From Naganishia liquefaciens (Eukaryota; Basidiomycota; Tremellomycetes; Filobasidiales; Filobasidiaceae), in assembly GCA_013423385.1 (NCBI GenBank), contig BLZA01000053.1, forward strand, positions 1 to 64,000: 64,000 nt of DNA. The letters are read 5' to 3'. The notes beneath the pieces were generated by a model that was not told the origin of the DNA, did no database searches, and was given only the letters and a program-made list of their open reading frames with translations. The number at the start of each line of letters is the position of its first letter. The first letter of the stretch is position 1. The position numbers were made by a program, and so were the translations under genes. This document shows, one piece after another, positions 31,252-42,620 of the stretch.

Positions 31252-34229
31252 CCCACCCCTCGCTCGCACGATCCAAGAGTCTTTCAGGAAGGCAGCAGCA
31301 GCAGCAGCAACAGCAAGCGGGCAATGCAGCATCATCTACCACCGCTCCCTCCGTCCGCCGCTCAGCATCTCAGCGCGGACCACCGCCAACAGCGCGTCGA
31401 CCGAGTTTCGTACCGGGCAGCCTCACGCCCGCCGGCTTGACGCCCACGAGCGAGCTGTACAACGCCGTTCCGGCACCGCCGCCGCACTTGCGTTCGGACA
31501 GCGTGCTCGCGCCCTCGCCGCTCGCCACGCTGGACTCGGCCGTTGACGACTCTCAAAATGAGCAGCCTCGCATCGTGCGTCCACAGCCCCTCGCGGCCAC
31601 CCCGGGTCAATCGTTTTACGGCGGAGGAGGATTCACCGCCTTGCCCGAAGGCTCGCCCATCTCGTCGCCCTACAATTCTGCGCCAGCCTCGCGCCGCTCA
31701 TCCTTTGTCTCCCACCCGCACGCCTCGGGTCCACGTCCACCCGTCATTCGGCGCCGCGATAGCTCGGCATCAGGCTACGGATACCCCGAGCAGCTCGGCG
31801 CTGGCCAAGTCTTCGTCGATGTCGATCCCATCGCCACACCCTCCATGCTCTCCCGAGCCGGATCTCCGACGTTGCCGCTCATGACCCAGAAAACCGCGAG
31901 CCGATCCTCTTCGCGCCGTGGCAGTGTCGCCGATGGGGTCCGTCCCGGGTTCGGCTTTGGTGGAGGCTTTGGCGGCGGTTTCGAAATGAGCAGCATGATG
32001 GACCGCAACCAGAAAGAAGAGGAATTCGTCGGCAGCATCGACTGCGGCACGACCTCGACTCGATTCATCATCTTTGACAAGTACGCCAAGATCATCTGCG
32101 AGCACCAGACCGAGTACCCCCAGCATTATCCGCATCCCAATTGGCACGAACACGAGCCGCAAGATCTCGTCGACAGCGTCACGGAATGCATCGAGCGCGC
32201 AGTGGAGAAGCTCGAGTTTTTAGGCTACAGCGCGTCGTCCGTCAAGTGCATCGGCATCACCAATCAGCGAGAGACGACCTTGTGCTGGGACAAGCAAACG
32301 GGGAAAGCGCTCTGTCGCGCGATCGTGTGGGACGATGCGCGTACCGTCAGTCTCGTCCGGGAATTCCAGAAGAAACTTGATGAGGAGGGATTGCCGGCAG
32401 GAGAGGGCGAGCAAGAGGTAACGGATTATGCGCAGACGGCGCGAGAGGTATGTTGACGATGCCCCTTCAACATCATTGCACGCTGAACCCTTGCCCTCCC
32501 ACAGCTCAAGAATGAAATCCAAAGCAAAGCCGTCGACGCCGCGACCAACCTCCTCTCCAACCTCGACGTTCAATTCCACGGCAACGCTTCTCCCGTGCCC
32601 AACGAGACGCGCCCCGAAGCTGGCCAATCCGGCAGCGTGACAACCTCGCAAGAAGCCTCGTCCACCCCGACCATCACCTCGGATGCCAGCATCCAGCCCG
32701 ATGCCAAACGTCGGAAAAAGGGCAAGGACGCGCTCGTTGATGTCACCGGTCTCCCTCTCAGCACGTATTTCAGCGCAATCAAGCTCAAGTGGATGGTTCT
32801 GCACCACCGGGACGTTCGGGAAGCATACGAACAGGATCGCATGGCGTTCGGTACCGTTGATAGTTGGCTTCTCTACGTGAGTCTCGCTGGAGTCACATAA
32901 CCTCCTCTCGCTGACGCCCGTCTCAGAACCTCACGGGTGCAGCAGACGGCGGCGTCCACGCCATCGACGTCACCAACGCCTCGCGTACCCTTCTCATGTC
33001 CATCAAAACCCTGCAATGGTACGACCCCCTTCTGCGCTTCTTCGACCTCAAGCCGTCCATCCTCCCGCGCATCGTTTCCTCGTCGGAAGTCTACGGCAAC
33101 ATCAAGGGCGGACCGCTCGATGGTATTCCCGTCGCCGGCATGATCGGTGACCAACAGGCTGCGCTCGTCGGCAACAAGTGTCTCTCCAAGGGCGAAGCCA
33201 AGAATACGTACGGCACGGGTTCGTTTGTCCTGTTCAATACCGGCCAAGAAGTCGTACGGAGTGAGAACGGGTTGATCAGCACGCTCGCTTACCAGCTCGG
33301 ACCGAAAGCCAAAGCGACCTATGCACTGGAGGGATCCATCGCCGTAGCGGGATCCGCCATCAAGTGGTACGTTTCCCCCCTTACCCCCCCGCTCTCATTT
33401 CCGAATGCTGAGACCTCCTCAGGCTCCGAGACCAGGTCGGCCTTATCGGCGATTCGAGCGAAATGGACGCTCTGTGCGGTCATGTCAAAGACACTGGTGG
33501 CGTCTACTTTGTCACGGCTTTCAGCGGTCTGCTCGCGCCATACTGGGACCCGAACGCCGGCGGCATGATTGTCGGGCTGACGCAGTACAGCACATCAGCG
33601 CATATCGCACGTGCAACACTGGAAGCCGTGTGCTATCAGACTCGTGCGGTGCTGGATGTGATTGAAAAGGAAAGTGGAGTGCGTTTAGAGGAGCTCAAGG
33701 TGGATGGTATGTCATGTTTAGCGCATGTGGTCCCTCGAAATTCAAACGCTGATCTGATGGTTGATCAGGCGGTGTCACCAATTCGGACCTGGCGATGCAG
33801 ATTCAGGCCGATATCGGCGGGTTCCGAATTTGTCGCCCGGCGATGCGAGAGTACGTTTTGCTTTCCCCCTTCTTCATTCGCACCGGGCCCTTTACTGACT
33901 CTCTCCTCCCAAGATCGACCGCCCTCGGCTCGGCGTTGCTCGCCGGATCCGCCGTCAACCTGTTTGGCTGGGACCTGACGAATCCAGACACGCTCAAGGA
34001 AGTCAACACCGAGGAAGCGATGTACTTTGAGCCGATCCTGCCAGAAATCAAGCGACTCAAACAGATCAAGGGCTGGGAAAAGGCCGTTGAGCGGGCGCGG
34101 TCTTGGCATACGAACGAGCAAGAGGACGAGGATGAGGCAGAGTATGAGCGACAGCTCGAGGAGGAGGAGAAGCGGAGAACCGAGGGCCTGGTGAGCCCGG
34201 GTGAAGCCGCCCAAAGGGAAAAAGAATAG
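31173..34229 (+). CDS. GUT1: Glycerol kinase with long N-terminal extension
   Basis: ATP-dependent phosphorylation of glycerol to glycerol-3-phosphate, entry of glycerol into metabolism. FGGY-family kinase: [18 protein letters not shown] opens the catalytic part, with [28 protein letters not shown] and [16 protein letters not shown] following, and ETA-like [13 protein letters not shown] near the end. About six exons with short introns. Two oddities: the first roughly 285 residues precede the kinase domain and are low-complexity (an Asn-Gly run, a Gln run, Ser/Pro-rich), and an insert rich in Ser/Thr/Lys (about 32515-32735) sits inside the first kinase lobe. The C terminus is a charged coiled-coil-like tail ([19 protein letters not shown]). 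Yeast Gut1 is soluble at mitochondria and cytosol. Confidence 0.92.
31207..31250 (+). repeat. GGCAAC hexanucleotide repeat coding Asn-Gly
   Basis: About seven tandem GGCAAC units in frame at the start of the glycerol kinase gene, giving alternating Gly and Asn. A CAG/CAA run coding glutamines follows at about 31293-31316. Unit changes keep the reading frame. Confidence 0.9.
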
Positions 34230-34562
34230 ATGAGCTCGCATAGATGAATGAAATTACCTTGTAACGGGAGCTCTTATGTATATGACGATCACGATGGACC
34301 TATAGCCGACCGATTGTCGGAGACTGAACAGAGATGGCGATCTCGATTGGGGGGGGGAAACACGGTCGGGCAAATTGAGGCGAAATACTCCGTCGCGGAA
34401 GCAGATGAGACAGGTCGGGTACAGTCGGCCCGATGAGCGTTCAACAACTCACGATGAGGAGGATGGATACGCCGATGAGCGAGAAAACGATACATATTGC
34501 GTCCACCCATCATCGCATCATGGCCTCCCTGTCGCACCCCACAAGCCCCTCAAACTTCAGTC
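34230..34562. other. Spacer between glycerol kinase and CoA transferase genes
   Basis: Both genes are on the plus strand; no gene is seen here. A run of nine G is at about 34350-34358. Confidence 0.5.
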
Positions 34563-36642
34563 ATGTCGACCCCGCTCATCCGTCGACCATTCGCCGCACT
34601 TTTGCGCAACGCCAGATGCACCGCTCGTCGCACCTCGGCACCTTGCCATGCCAGACCGTTCTCCCTGTCAACTCGATGTCAAGAGCTACAGTCCACGCCA
34701 AGGGCACAACAGCCAGCATCGGGAACGATATCAGTGCCCAGATCAACCAAAGTCTGGCCTTCCGCGGAAGAGGCCGTCAAGCATATTCCGAGCGGCAGCA
34801 TGATCCTAAGTGCAGGTGAGATGACATCTCTCTATAATTGGGGCTCCCCTCGCGCTGACAATCCTTGCTGAAGGCTTCGGACTATGCGGAGTACCACAAA
34901 CCTTGATCAATGCTATACACGCCAACGATAACATCCAAGACTTGACCGTTGTCTCAAACAATGCAGGAAACTCGGGCTCAGGCGGGCTTTGTGAGTCCGA
35001 CTGTGATATACCCAATCCCGACAGAGCCTAACCCATCCGTCAGCTCCGCTCGTCAAGTCTGGTCAAATATCCAATATGATCCTTTCCTATGTCGGCACCA
35101 ACAAGAACCTTCAAGACGCGTATCTCTCCGGCAAAGTCGGCCTCGAACTAGCACCCCAGGGCACCATTGCCGAACGTCTCCGCGCAGGCGGCGCCGGCGT
35201 CCCGGCCATCTACACCCCGACCGGTGCCGGCACATTTGTCGAAACAGGTGGTATTCCGCGACGCCTATCACCCAAGGAGCAAAGCAAGGAACAGACGATC
35301 GACGTCCCAGGTGTCGCCAAGGAAGTCAGGGAATTCGACGGCAAGCACTATCTTCTCGAACCGGCCATCAAGGGCGACGTGGCGATCATTCGGGCATGGA
35401 AAGTGGACAAGGCCGGGAACTGTGTGTTCAGGTATGTTTCCCATGCCAGTGGAAATACCTGAATAGGCTGCTCAGACCCGGAATGGCAACAGATATACCA
35501 CCAAGGCTTTCGCCGGACTCATGGCCCGTGCCGCTCGTCTCTGCATCGTCGAGGTGAGTATACAATGTTATTGTCATGCCACCCTAGCCTGACCTGGCTC
35601 GCGAGCACAATAGGCAGAGCACATCGTGGAAGTGGGAGAAATCGCGCCAATGGAAATTGACCTTCCGGGAATCTACATCGACCGCATCGTGCCCGCCACC
35701 GTCCCCTCGCAAATCGAAATCACCGTCCTCCGCTCCGACACTGCTGACACAGCCACCGAATCGTCCGCCAAGGATCCCGCCAGACTACGCCGCGAGCTCA
35801 TCGCCCGACGGGCATCCCAGGAATTGAAAGACGGCTACTATTGTAACCTCGGCGTTGGCATGCCCGTCCTCGCCGCCAGCTACCTTCCGCCCGGGACCAA
35901 CGTCTGGCTCCAGTCAGAGAACGGGATTCTGGGCATGGGACCATATCCGACAGAGGACCAAGTTGATGCGTGAGTGAAAAATTTGGTCGTCAGCAATCAC
36001 GCATAGCCGGCTGAAAGTGCGAATTCCTTCTTTCCCGCAGCGACATTATCAACGCAGGCAAGGAGACCGTGACACTCCTACCTGGTGCTGCCGTCTTTGA
36101 CAGCGTAGAGAGCTTTAGCATGATCCGTGGCGGTCACGTCGACGTTTCCATCCTCGGTGCCATGGAGGTCAGCGCCAATGGCGACCTGGTGCGTCTCTGC
36201 CCCGACAGAACCCAACGATCCTTTTCGGGTGGAGTCCTAACTCTTGCATCTCAAGGCAAACTTTATGATTCCCGGCAAGCTCGTCAAGGGCATGGGAGGC
36301 GCGATGGACTTGGTTTCGAATCCGGACGAGACCAAGGTACGGCCTTGGATGAGCATCGATGTTTGGCAGCCTTCTGACGACACGCTTTTCCTGCAGGTGA
36401 TTGTCGTTACAGATCACGTCGACAAGAATGGCAACCCCAAAGTGGTGGAACAGTGCAGTCTACCAATGACCGGTGTGCGCTGTGTCAGCCGAATCATTAC
36501 GGATTTATGCGTTTTCGACGTCAATCGAGAAAGCGGCGGGCTAACGCTTGTCGAGCTAGCCAAAGGCGTCACGGTGGAAGATGTCAAAGCCAAGACGGGA
36601 GCGGCGTTTGTGGTTGCGGACCGGCTAGGGTCATGGTCATGA
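34563..36642 (+). CDS. Succinyl-CoA:3-ketoacid CoA transferase, mitochondrial
   Basis: Moves CoA from succinyl-CoA to acetoacetate (ketone-body use) or related acids in the mitochondrial matrix. Start [19 protein letters not shown] is Arg/Ser/Ala-rich without acids, a clear presequence; residues to about 60 are leader. Subunit A region: [71 protein letters not shown]. Subunit B region: [20 protein letters not shown] and [15 protein letters not shown], in which the Glu is catalytic. Both halves are fused, as usual in eukaryotes. About eight exons; length near 510-520 residues. Its stop is 52 bp from the stop of the converging transcription-factor gene. Confidence 0.92.
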
Positions 36643-36694
36643 CCATCCTGTACACCTATTACAACCATATATATCTGTCGCTACAAATTGGCCT

Positions 36695-39600
36695 TCAAAG
36701 CCCAATCTCTTGAAGTGTCCCTGGATCTTGTCCCGCCAGAGTCGAACGCAGTAGCTCGTCAAACGTCAACTCTTGGGAAATGTCTTCCTGTCTCTGTCCC
36801 GTTCTGGACATCCGCCGCGGCAACCGACGAAGCATGGGTACCGAAGAATCCAACAAGCGACTTTCTTGCGAGCCATCCGACATTAACGGTAACGGCGCAA
36901 CGACAGGTAAGCGACAGGCTCTTGAAAATTCCTCCAGAATAGTGGCGGAGACCGTTCCCGCCGGACGCTACGTGGGTACGATTCCTCAAAATCAGCAACG
37001 ATTCATCGCGCATCAAGTCAAAACGCCTCACCCTCAATCCAAGCTGCCTCAGCAGTGCTATGCTGGACGACAGGCCTTGGATTGCCAATCGAAGAAGATG
37101 CTGATCGTTCAAGCCAGGTTTACCTTGTAGCTGCAGAATCACGCCAACAAGGCCTGCGCCAGACTGCGATAGTTGAGTGATCTGCTCTTGATCTCAATCA
37201 GCCTCCTGCCTTTCGCCTCCATTCCATCTTACCGCATGAGCGCCGAAAAGCCGGAGTCGACCATTTGCAAGAATTGTTGCATACGTTCCAATGATACCGA
37301 GAGCAGCTGTAAAAGTCGAAGTTGTCAGAGTCTGTCAGAGTATAATGATGCCCCACGCTTACCTTGTGTAACCTGTTGCAAAATGATTTGCTCTTCCGCT
37401 GGTTCTGGTCCACCAGGGAGTGCGCCTGGGCGCCCGGAAAGCAGCGTCAAAAAGCGATGTCTCGCGACAAGCAATCGTATGAAATGCTGCAGAGTGAATG
37501 CTCGTGTTTTGCGGAAGAAGTGTACATTGTCTTCTTGAGTGATCGTTGAGGGTGTAAACGTCCAGTCTCCTGGAAGGCCTATGGCAAACTTTTCCGAGAG
37601 AGCAATTTCGTCATACAGATGGCTCGTGGGCTGGCTCGTTGCGAGCGCCATATTGAGGAATGACGTTCGCGGCCCATCATCACGCGATACCTCATTAATT
37701 CGAGTGACGCTAGAAATGGAAACGATTGAATGAGGACGTCATGCGATCGGGATCTGAACTCACGTTCTTTCCAAAACCGCATGTAGCCGAATGGACGCAA
37801 CGAAACCAGCCATCACGCTTGGGCTTTCTGCAGGCCCTGGTTGAACACCCTGGCTTTCGCTTATGAATACATCATCGACAGGCAAAGGTTCGGATACGTC
37901 TGGGAAAAGAGAGATTCGATAAGCATTCTCCAGCAAGGAGTTCTGCTTTTTGCTGACCGCAATCTGCGAGCCGGAGCAGCGCAGGCACGCCGAATGTAGC
38001 ACTTGTCTCAACGCCTAGGCAGTACAGGGCCCAAAACGTTCTTGTGCGGATCTCAGATTCGACACTTGTGTCAAATAAAAATGAGCATCGGGTCGAACGG
38101 AACATGTACGTCAACACACATACAGCGAGAAAGCTTCCCAATCGTTCACCCGGCGATGCAGTCCAGTCTGCAGAGCAATGCTAAAAGGCAACTCATGAGC
38201 TGTGTCAGTTGAACAACCTCTGCAACATACGTGACTGCTCGACTCAGATGAATAAGCCCTGAATACGGTTTTGAAGTGCCGCTAGCGTAGACGGCTAGAT
38301 TGAAAATTGCTTGCACTACTTCGAGGTCTTCCCGATCGGCGGCTTCTCGCTGGAGGATTGACTGGCACAAATCAAGGAGCTGCACTCCGACTGGCGCGGC
38401 CAGTTCTGTGGAGACTCCCCATCCAAGATCGCCAATATAACGTGAGGAGAGGCATGCCATAGAGATGACTAGAGCGACAAAAGATGGGTCGCGGCGTAGC
38501 TGAGGGTCGACGTAGCGAGACATGAAGTGAGGGGCATGTAGAATAGGCCATACTGCAACGCGGGTCATCAGGGGAGCGAGCTGGACCAACGTGTGTAGCG
38601 ACTCACAAAGATGACTTGTTGTAAAGTATGCCTGGATCAAACTATAGTACAAAGCTTATGAGGACGACCGAGGAACCACCCCGCCGCATCGACTCACTTA
38701 TCCAGCAATAGCTGCGGCGCGATAGCCGTCACCCGCGGCCAGAGATCGCCCATCCCGAGCTCTGCTTGCGTCCCTTGCTGTAGATCTTCCAGTACATCAC
38801 TTGACGTAAACATGCACTGGGCGCCCGTCGGGAAAGGATAATTCAAGCCCGAAGCAGTCGACATCGAGATCCAGTCTTCGGCAGATGAGTAGGCCCTCTG
38901 AGGTGCTTCGGCTTCGACATTGAGCTCTTTGAGGAGATCAAGAAGCGGCATTCCGCTGTAAGATTGATCAGTACGAATCAGTAAAGTTTCCGATAGAAAA
39001 AGCCTACCTCGACGCGCCAAGCCACTTTGTTTGTCCTCGTCCATCTCTGATTTGGGTGAAGAGGTAGGCAAGTAAGCTCAACGCTAGAGAATACTGGCTG
39101 CATCTATACTCACTGGTATAGTAAATTATGCCAAGACTGCACAGACGGGGGTGTGTTGGCTGCACGCCCTGGTGACGTATGGAATGGCGGGCTGGGCTGG
39201 TCGCAACGGTATTCCGCTGAAAGATATTGCGCGAGATCCGGATAGGTGGAAGGACCGGGGTCCATCGAGGGACTGAACCATGTTTCCTCGACACCGATTT
39301 CTTCTTTCAAGCTATGCAGACCCGGTGGAGTTCCCGTCATCTCAGGTTGCACCGATCTCTCACCTCGTAGGTCAGGGCTAATGCTCTCGAACCCAGTATG
39401 AACAGCAGGAGTGTCCTTTACGGCAGTATTCGCCGCCGCTCCAGATTCCGCGCCGCTTTGAGGTGGTTCCGACTGTGCACCCGTGCTTCCAGGACTTGCC
39501 TGTGCCGCAGCCCAGATACCGCGAAGTTGTTCCTCTGTCAGAGCCATATCCTTATCCGTAGATTCGCGTGACATGGTAGCCAAAATTTGTTCCAGATTCC

Positions 39601-39951
39601 GAAGTCGACTCTCCACACTGTTGTCTGGCCTGAGGAATGGAACCAATCTCAGCCCAGATTGACAACACACGACACGCCTATGCTGGCTCTGAGCTATTCA
39701 CTTTGGCCGAGGACCTCTTTTCAACACCGGTGCATCGAATGTGCACTGCACACGGGCTTCAGCACATAGCTTGCAGGGATTCCCATCAACTGGTTGTGCA
39801 GGTTGATGAGCGACAGGTTGGGAACGATATGCGAATCACGATACTTGCCGCATCGTGCTTTTCTCTTCCTACATCGGTCACAACTCCGTGCTGCCGGCGG
39901 TTGTCTAGGAGTCCGAGATGGTCCAGGAGTGCCTTGTTGAGCTACGGGCAT
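36695..39951 (-). CDS. Zn2Cys6 fungal transcription factor
   Basis: Fungal binuclear zinc-cluster regulator. Exon 1 starts MPVAQQGTPGPSRTPRQPPA and carries CDRCRKRKARCG; an intron interrupts the cluster and the next exon supplies PVCSACTFDAPV with the last two cysteines. A leucine-containing coil follows (SVESRLRNLEQILATM). The middle contains the fungal-specific transcription-factor domain: YFTTSHLCESLHTL.., HFMSRYVDPQLRRDPSFVAL, SKPYSGLIHLSRAV, then RTFWALYCLGVETSATFGVP. The C-terminal part runs through several exons to LTFDELLRSTLAGQDPG and a stop at 36695; the last exons are the least certain. About ten exons. Target genes are unknown; a role in regulating the convergent CoA transferase is only a guess. 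Confidence 0.8.
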
Positions 39952-40341
39952 CGTGTCCAGGATGCCGGCACGGCTGGGACCTTTGTCGCATCGCTCAACT
40001 TCAATATGAAGCAGAGTACCAACGAGTATTCGTACTTGGTCTGTTCCTGCTTCGCATGTTTCAGTTGGTCAGGATCCGATTAGATCCGGCCGCCGCGATC
40101 CCCTATAGCATGCCATCTGTCACAGCTTCGAACACCAGGTTACCATCTTCCCATCAGCCTTTCCCGTCTCGCGAAGCCTTCTGAGGGGCATCTGCGGGTG
40201 AATCTATGTGCAGATTGCGGAAGGAAGCCAGCAGTGCCTCTGTTTCCGCAATGCGAGATAGTGGACAAAGAGAGTCGCACCCAGAATGCCGACAACACTA
40301 ATCTGCTATACCGCATGACATATTACAATGAATAACCTCTT
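39952..40341. other. Promoter of the zinc-cluster gene and 3' end of the carrier gene
   Basis: No gene supported. Both neighbours are on the minus strand, so the carrier transcript ends here and the regulator promoter begins. Confidence 0.45.
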
Positions 40342-41623
40342 CTACCACTTCTGATACTGAGCCTTGATTTGCTCGAATATAACAAACATCAAGATAGTGT
40401 TCGGCCTGGTCAAAAGAATAAAATGATCAGCTTGCATCTCGACATCGGCATACCAGACATACGTCAGGCGCATCCAAGCCGGTGTCCAGCCCTTCATCAG
40501 GAAGAGAGGTCCATCTGCTTTCAAACCGTTCCGTATGATGGAGAACACATCCTGAAAATAGCTGTGTCAATACAAGCTTGCAGGACTCAATGTCATTTGC
40601 GACATACCGTCTTGCCAGCACTGCTTTGAATCCTGCTTTTGAGCACGTCAAATGGTGCTGCTGCAGTGGTAGCGATCGTCCCTGCCAAGACTCCTGACAA
40701 CAGATGCGTCTTCACGTCGTCTTTTAAGCCGAGCTGTGATGTAGCGAGTAAGGATGACTTGATCGTGTCATACGCAGCGAGCTGAGATATGTCTACGCAT
40801 GAAACGACATGAGATGCGCCGTCGCCTATCATACCGTACAGACTCACTCATGACAACACTCCGCATCACATTCGGTCCCAAACCGCGGTAAAGCGAGCGC
40901 ACACCTTCCTCCTTTACAGATCGAAGCAATCCGTCCAAGACATTGACATAGCCAAATCTCTCACGAGGCGGCTTGACGCCGTCCGCACACATCCGGACAA
41001 GCACAATCTGGGAAATGCCGTCAGTTCGGATACTGGTTAGTTAAGCATAAGGACGGTGACTTGAGCTAAAACTCCTCACCTCTACCGGATTCCCAACCAA
41101 TCCACCCAGTCCACCAGCGACTCCCGCGCAGACACATAGCGATCCCGCTCCGAGCTTGCCTCCTTCAGGCTGCACGACAGTCTTCCACGAAGCCTGCATG
41201 ACCTCGTACATGGCGAACCGGGTAGTGCTGTATGTCATTTGTCGAAGGATCGAAGCCGAGGCGCCGTCCCAGAGGGAGATGATGCCAGACGTATGGGCGG
41301 AACGGGTGATGGTCTGTAGCATGCCGGCTTTCGAGGTTTGAACTTGGAGTCGGCTGCGTTGAGTGGGCTAAGCGCAGATGCCAAAAGTTCACATGGTGCT
41401 ATACTTGCTATTTCTGCTGATCTATTGGGTGAGCTGCGTAATTTTTTGCAAAGTCAGGGATTTAGCAGGTAGACGACCGTCGACACTCACTGCAAAGACT
41501 GGCCGCGGCTGCTGAGATACCGCTATATCAATCCGCAAAGACAACTTTAGAAAATCCTGTTCCAAGTTGGACACATACAACTCACCCAAAGTAGAAGGGC
41601 GTAGCCGCTGTAGAGCCAGACAT
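40342..41623 (-). CDS. DIC1: Mitochondrial dicarboxylate-type carrier (Dic1-like)
   Basis: Six-helix carrier of the inner mitochondrial membrane exchanging dicarboxylates and phosphate. Start MSGSTAATPFYFGG at 41623. The three mitochondrial-carrier signatures are present: THPIDQQKYRLQ, GNPVEIVLVRM and AAPFDVLKSRIQ, with LWDGASASILRQMTYSTTRF and LYRGLGPNVMRSV as the matching loops and FLMKGWTPAWMRL..PNTILMFVIFEQIK at the end. The PIDQQKYR signature is completed only across an intron with a GC donor (41354-41408, GCAAGT...CAG); GT donors there would put a stop in frame. The WTPAWMRL and LTRPNTILMF pieces are also split by an intron. THPID style suits DIC1 over OGC, but substrate needs testing. 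Confidence 0.88.
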
Positions 41624-42620
41624 CCTGGGGTGAGAGTTCGATGGGACGGGTTGCGATGAACTTCAACTTGGACCCTTACGAGTTCACGCGTCTCAGCCCG
41701 TATTTACGTCCAGGGTCTTTGAATGAAGGGTCATCCCGTCAGTGCATTCGGGGATCCGTCCGACTGTCGACTCTCCGGTCAACGTGGGCTTGCCACTTTC
41801 TGTGTGTCGCAGTTGCGCCGGTCGGAGAGATTGTCGGAAGACGTATCGGAAGACGGGGAAATCCAGCCTCCACTTGATGAGACTCGAGGTACAGTAGCTG
41901 TTACAGTTGCTATCACAATACCGCGAAAGCGAATCGCTCTTTCGCCTCGTAGCCCAAGATAAAGGAGACTTTCATGTCCTTAACATCGGTCACGAGACCG
42001 AATCGATTTCCTGCCCTGTCAGGTCGCCTGCTGAAGGGGCAGCGCTTCAGGCGTTTCAGGAGCTGTTTCAGGTTAAGAGTCGCTGGATTTACATCCGCCC
42101 ATCCTGTCGCTTCATGGATTGTCTACTCACACATTGTCTGCAATCATACCATTGCTGGGTGTGTCGGTCAAGCATCAAGTTATAGCCGTCATCAGAGGCT
42201 GAGTATTCATGGGCATCTCTGAGGTCGTCTCTGGAAGCCAAGGCGTATTCGGAACAAGTCAGCGACTGGCGGGCGTTTATGCGAGAGACTTTTCCGGAAT
42301 ATTCGCTGAAATTGATGAGGAGGATGCAAGGCCGGTCAGATGAGCTCTCAGGGCAAACTGTAGATGACATATACTTAGGGACGGACTGGTCGTGAGACGG
42401 CCGATTATACGGAGGCGAGGAGCAAGTGAAACGCCCAAACGGTTCCCGTTGTCTGCTCTCTCGGTGCGCCCGGCTCGAAACCGATGATGGTGAGACAGAG
42501 GCAACCATCGCCGCTGCTATCGCATTTTTCAAGCCATCTTCATAGTTGCTCAGTGTGTCGCTTCAGCGCCAAATTATCCTGGCTCGGCTCAGTACCGAGT
42601 TCGGCTGACTTCATCCCGCT
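41624..42620. other. Divergent intergenic region of about 1 kb
   Basis: Lies between the starts of the carrier (-) and the BRCT gene (+). Open stretches on both strands (for example 41907-42185 and 42089-42532) show no family, no good splice chain and overlap one another. I leave it as promoter sequence; an unrecognised short gene cannot be excluded. Confidence 0.4.
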
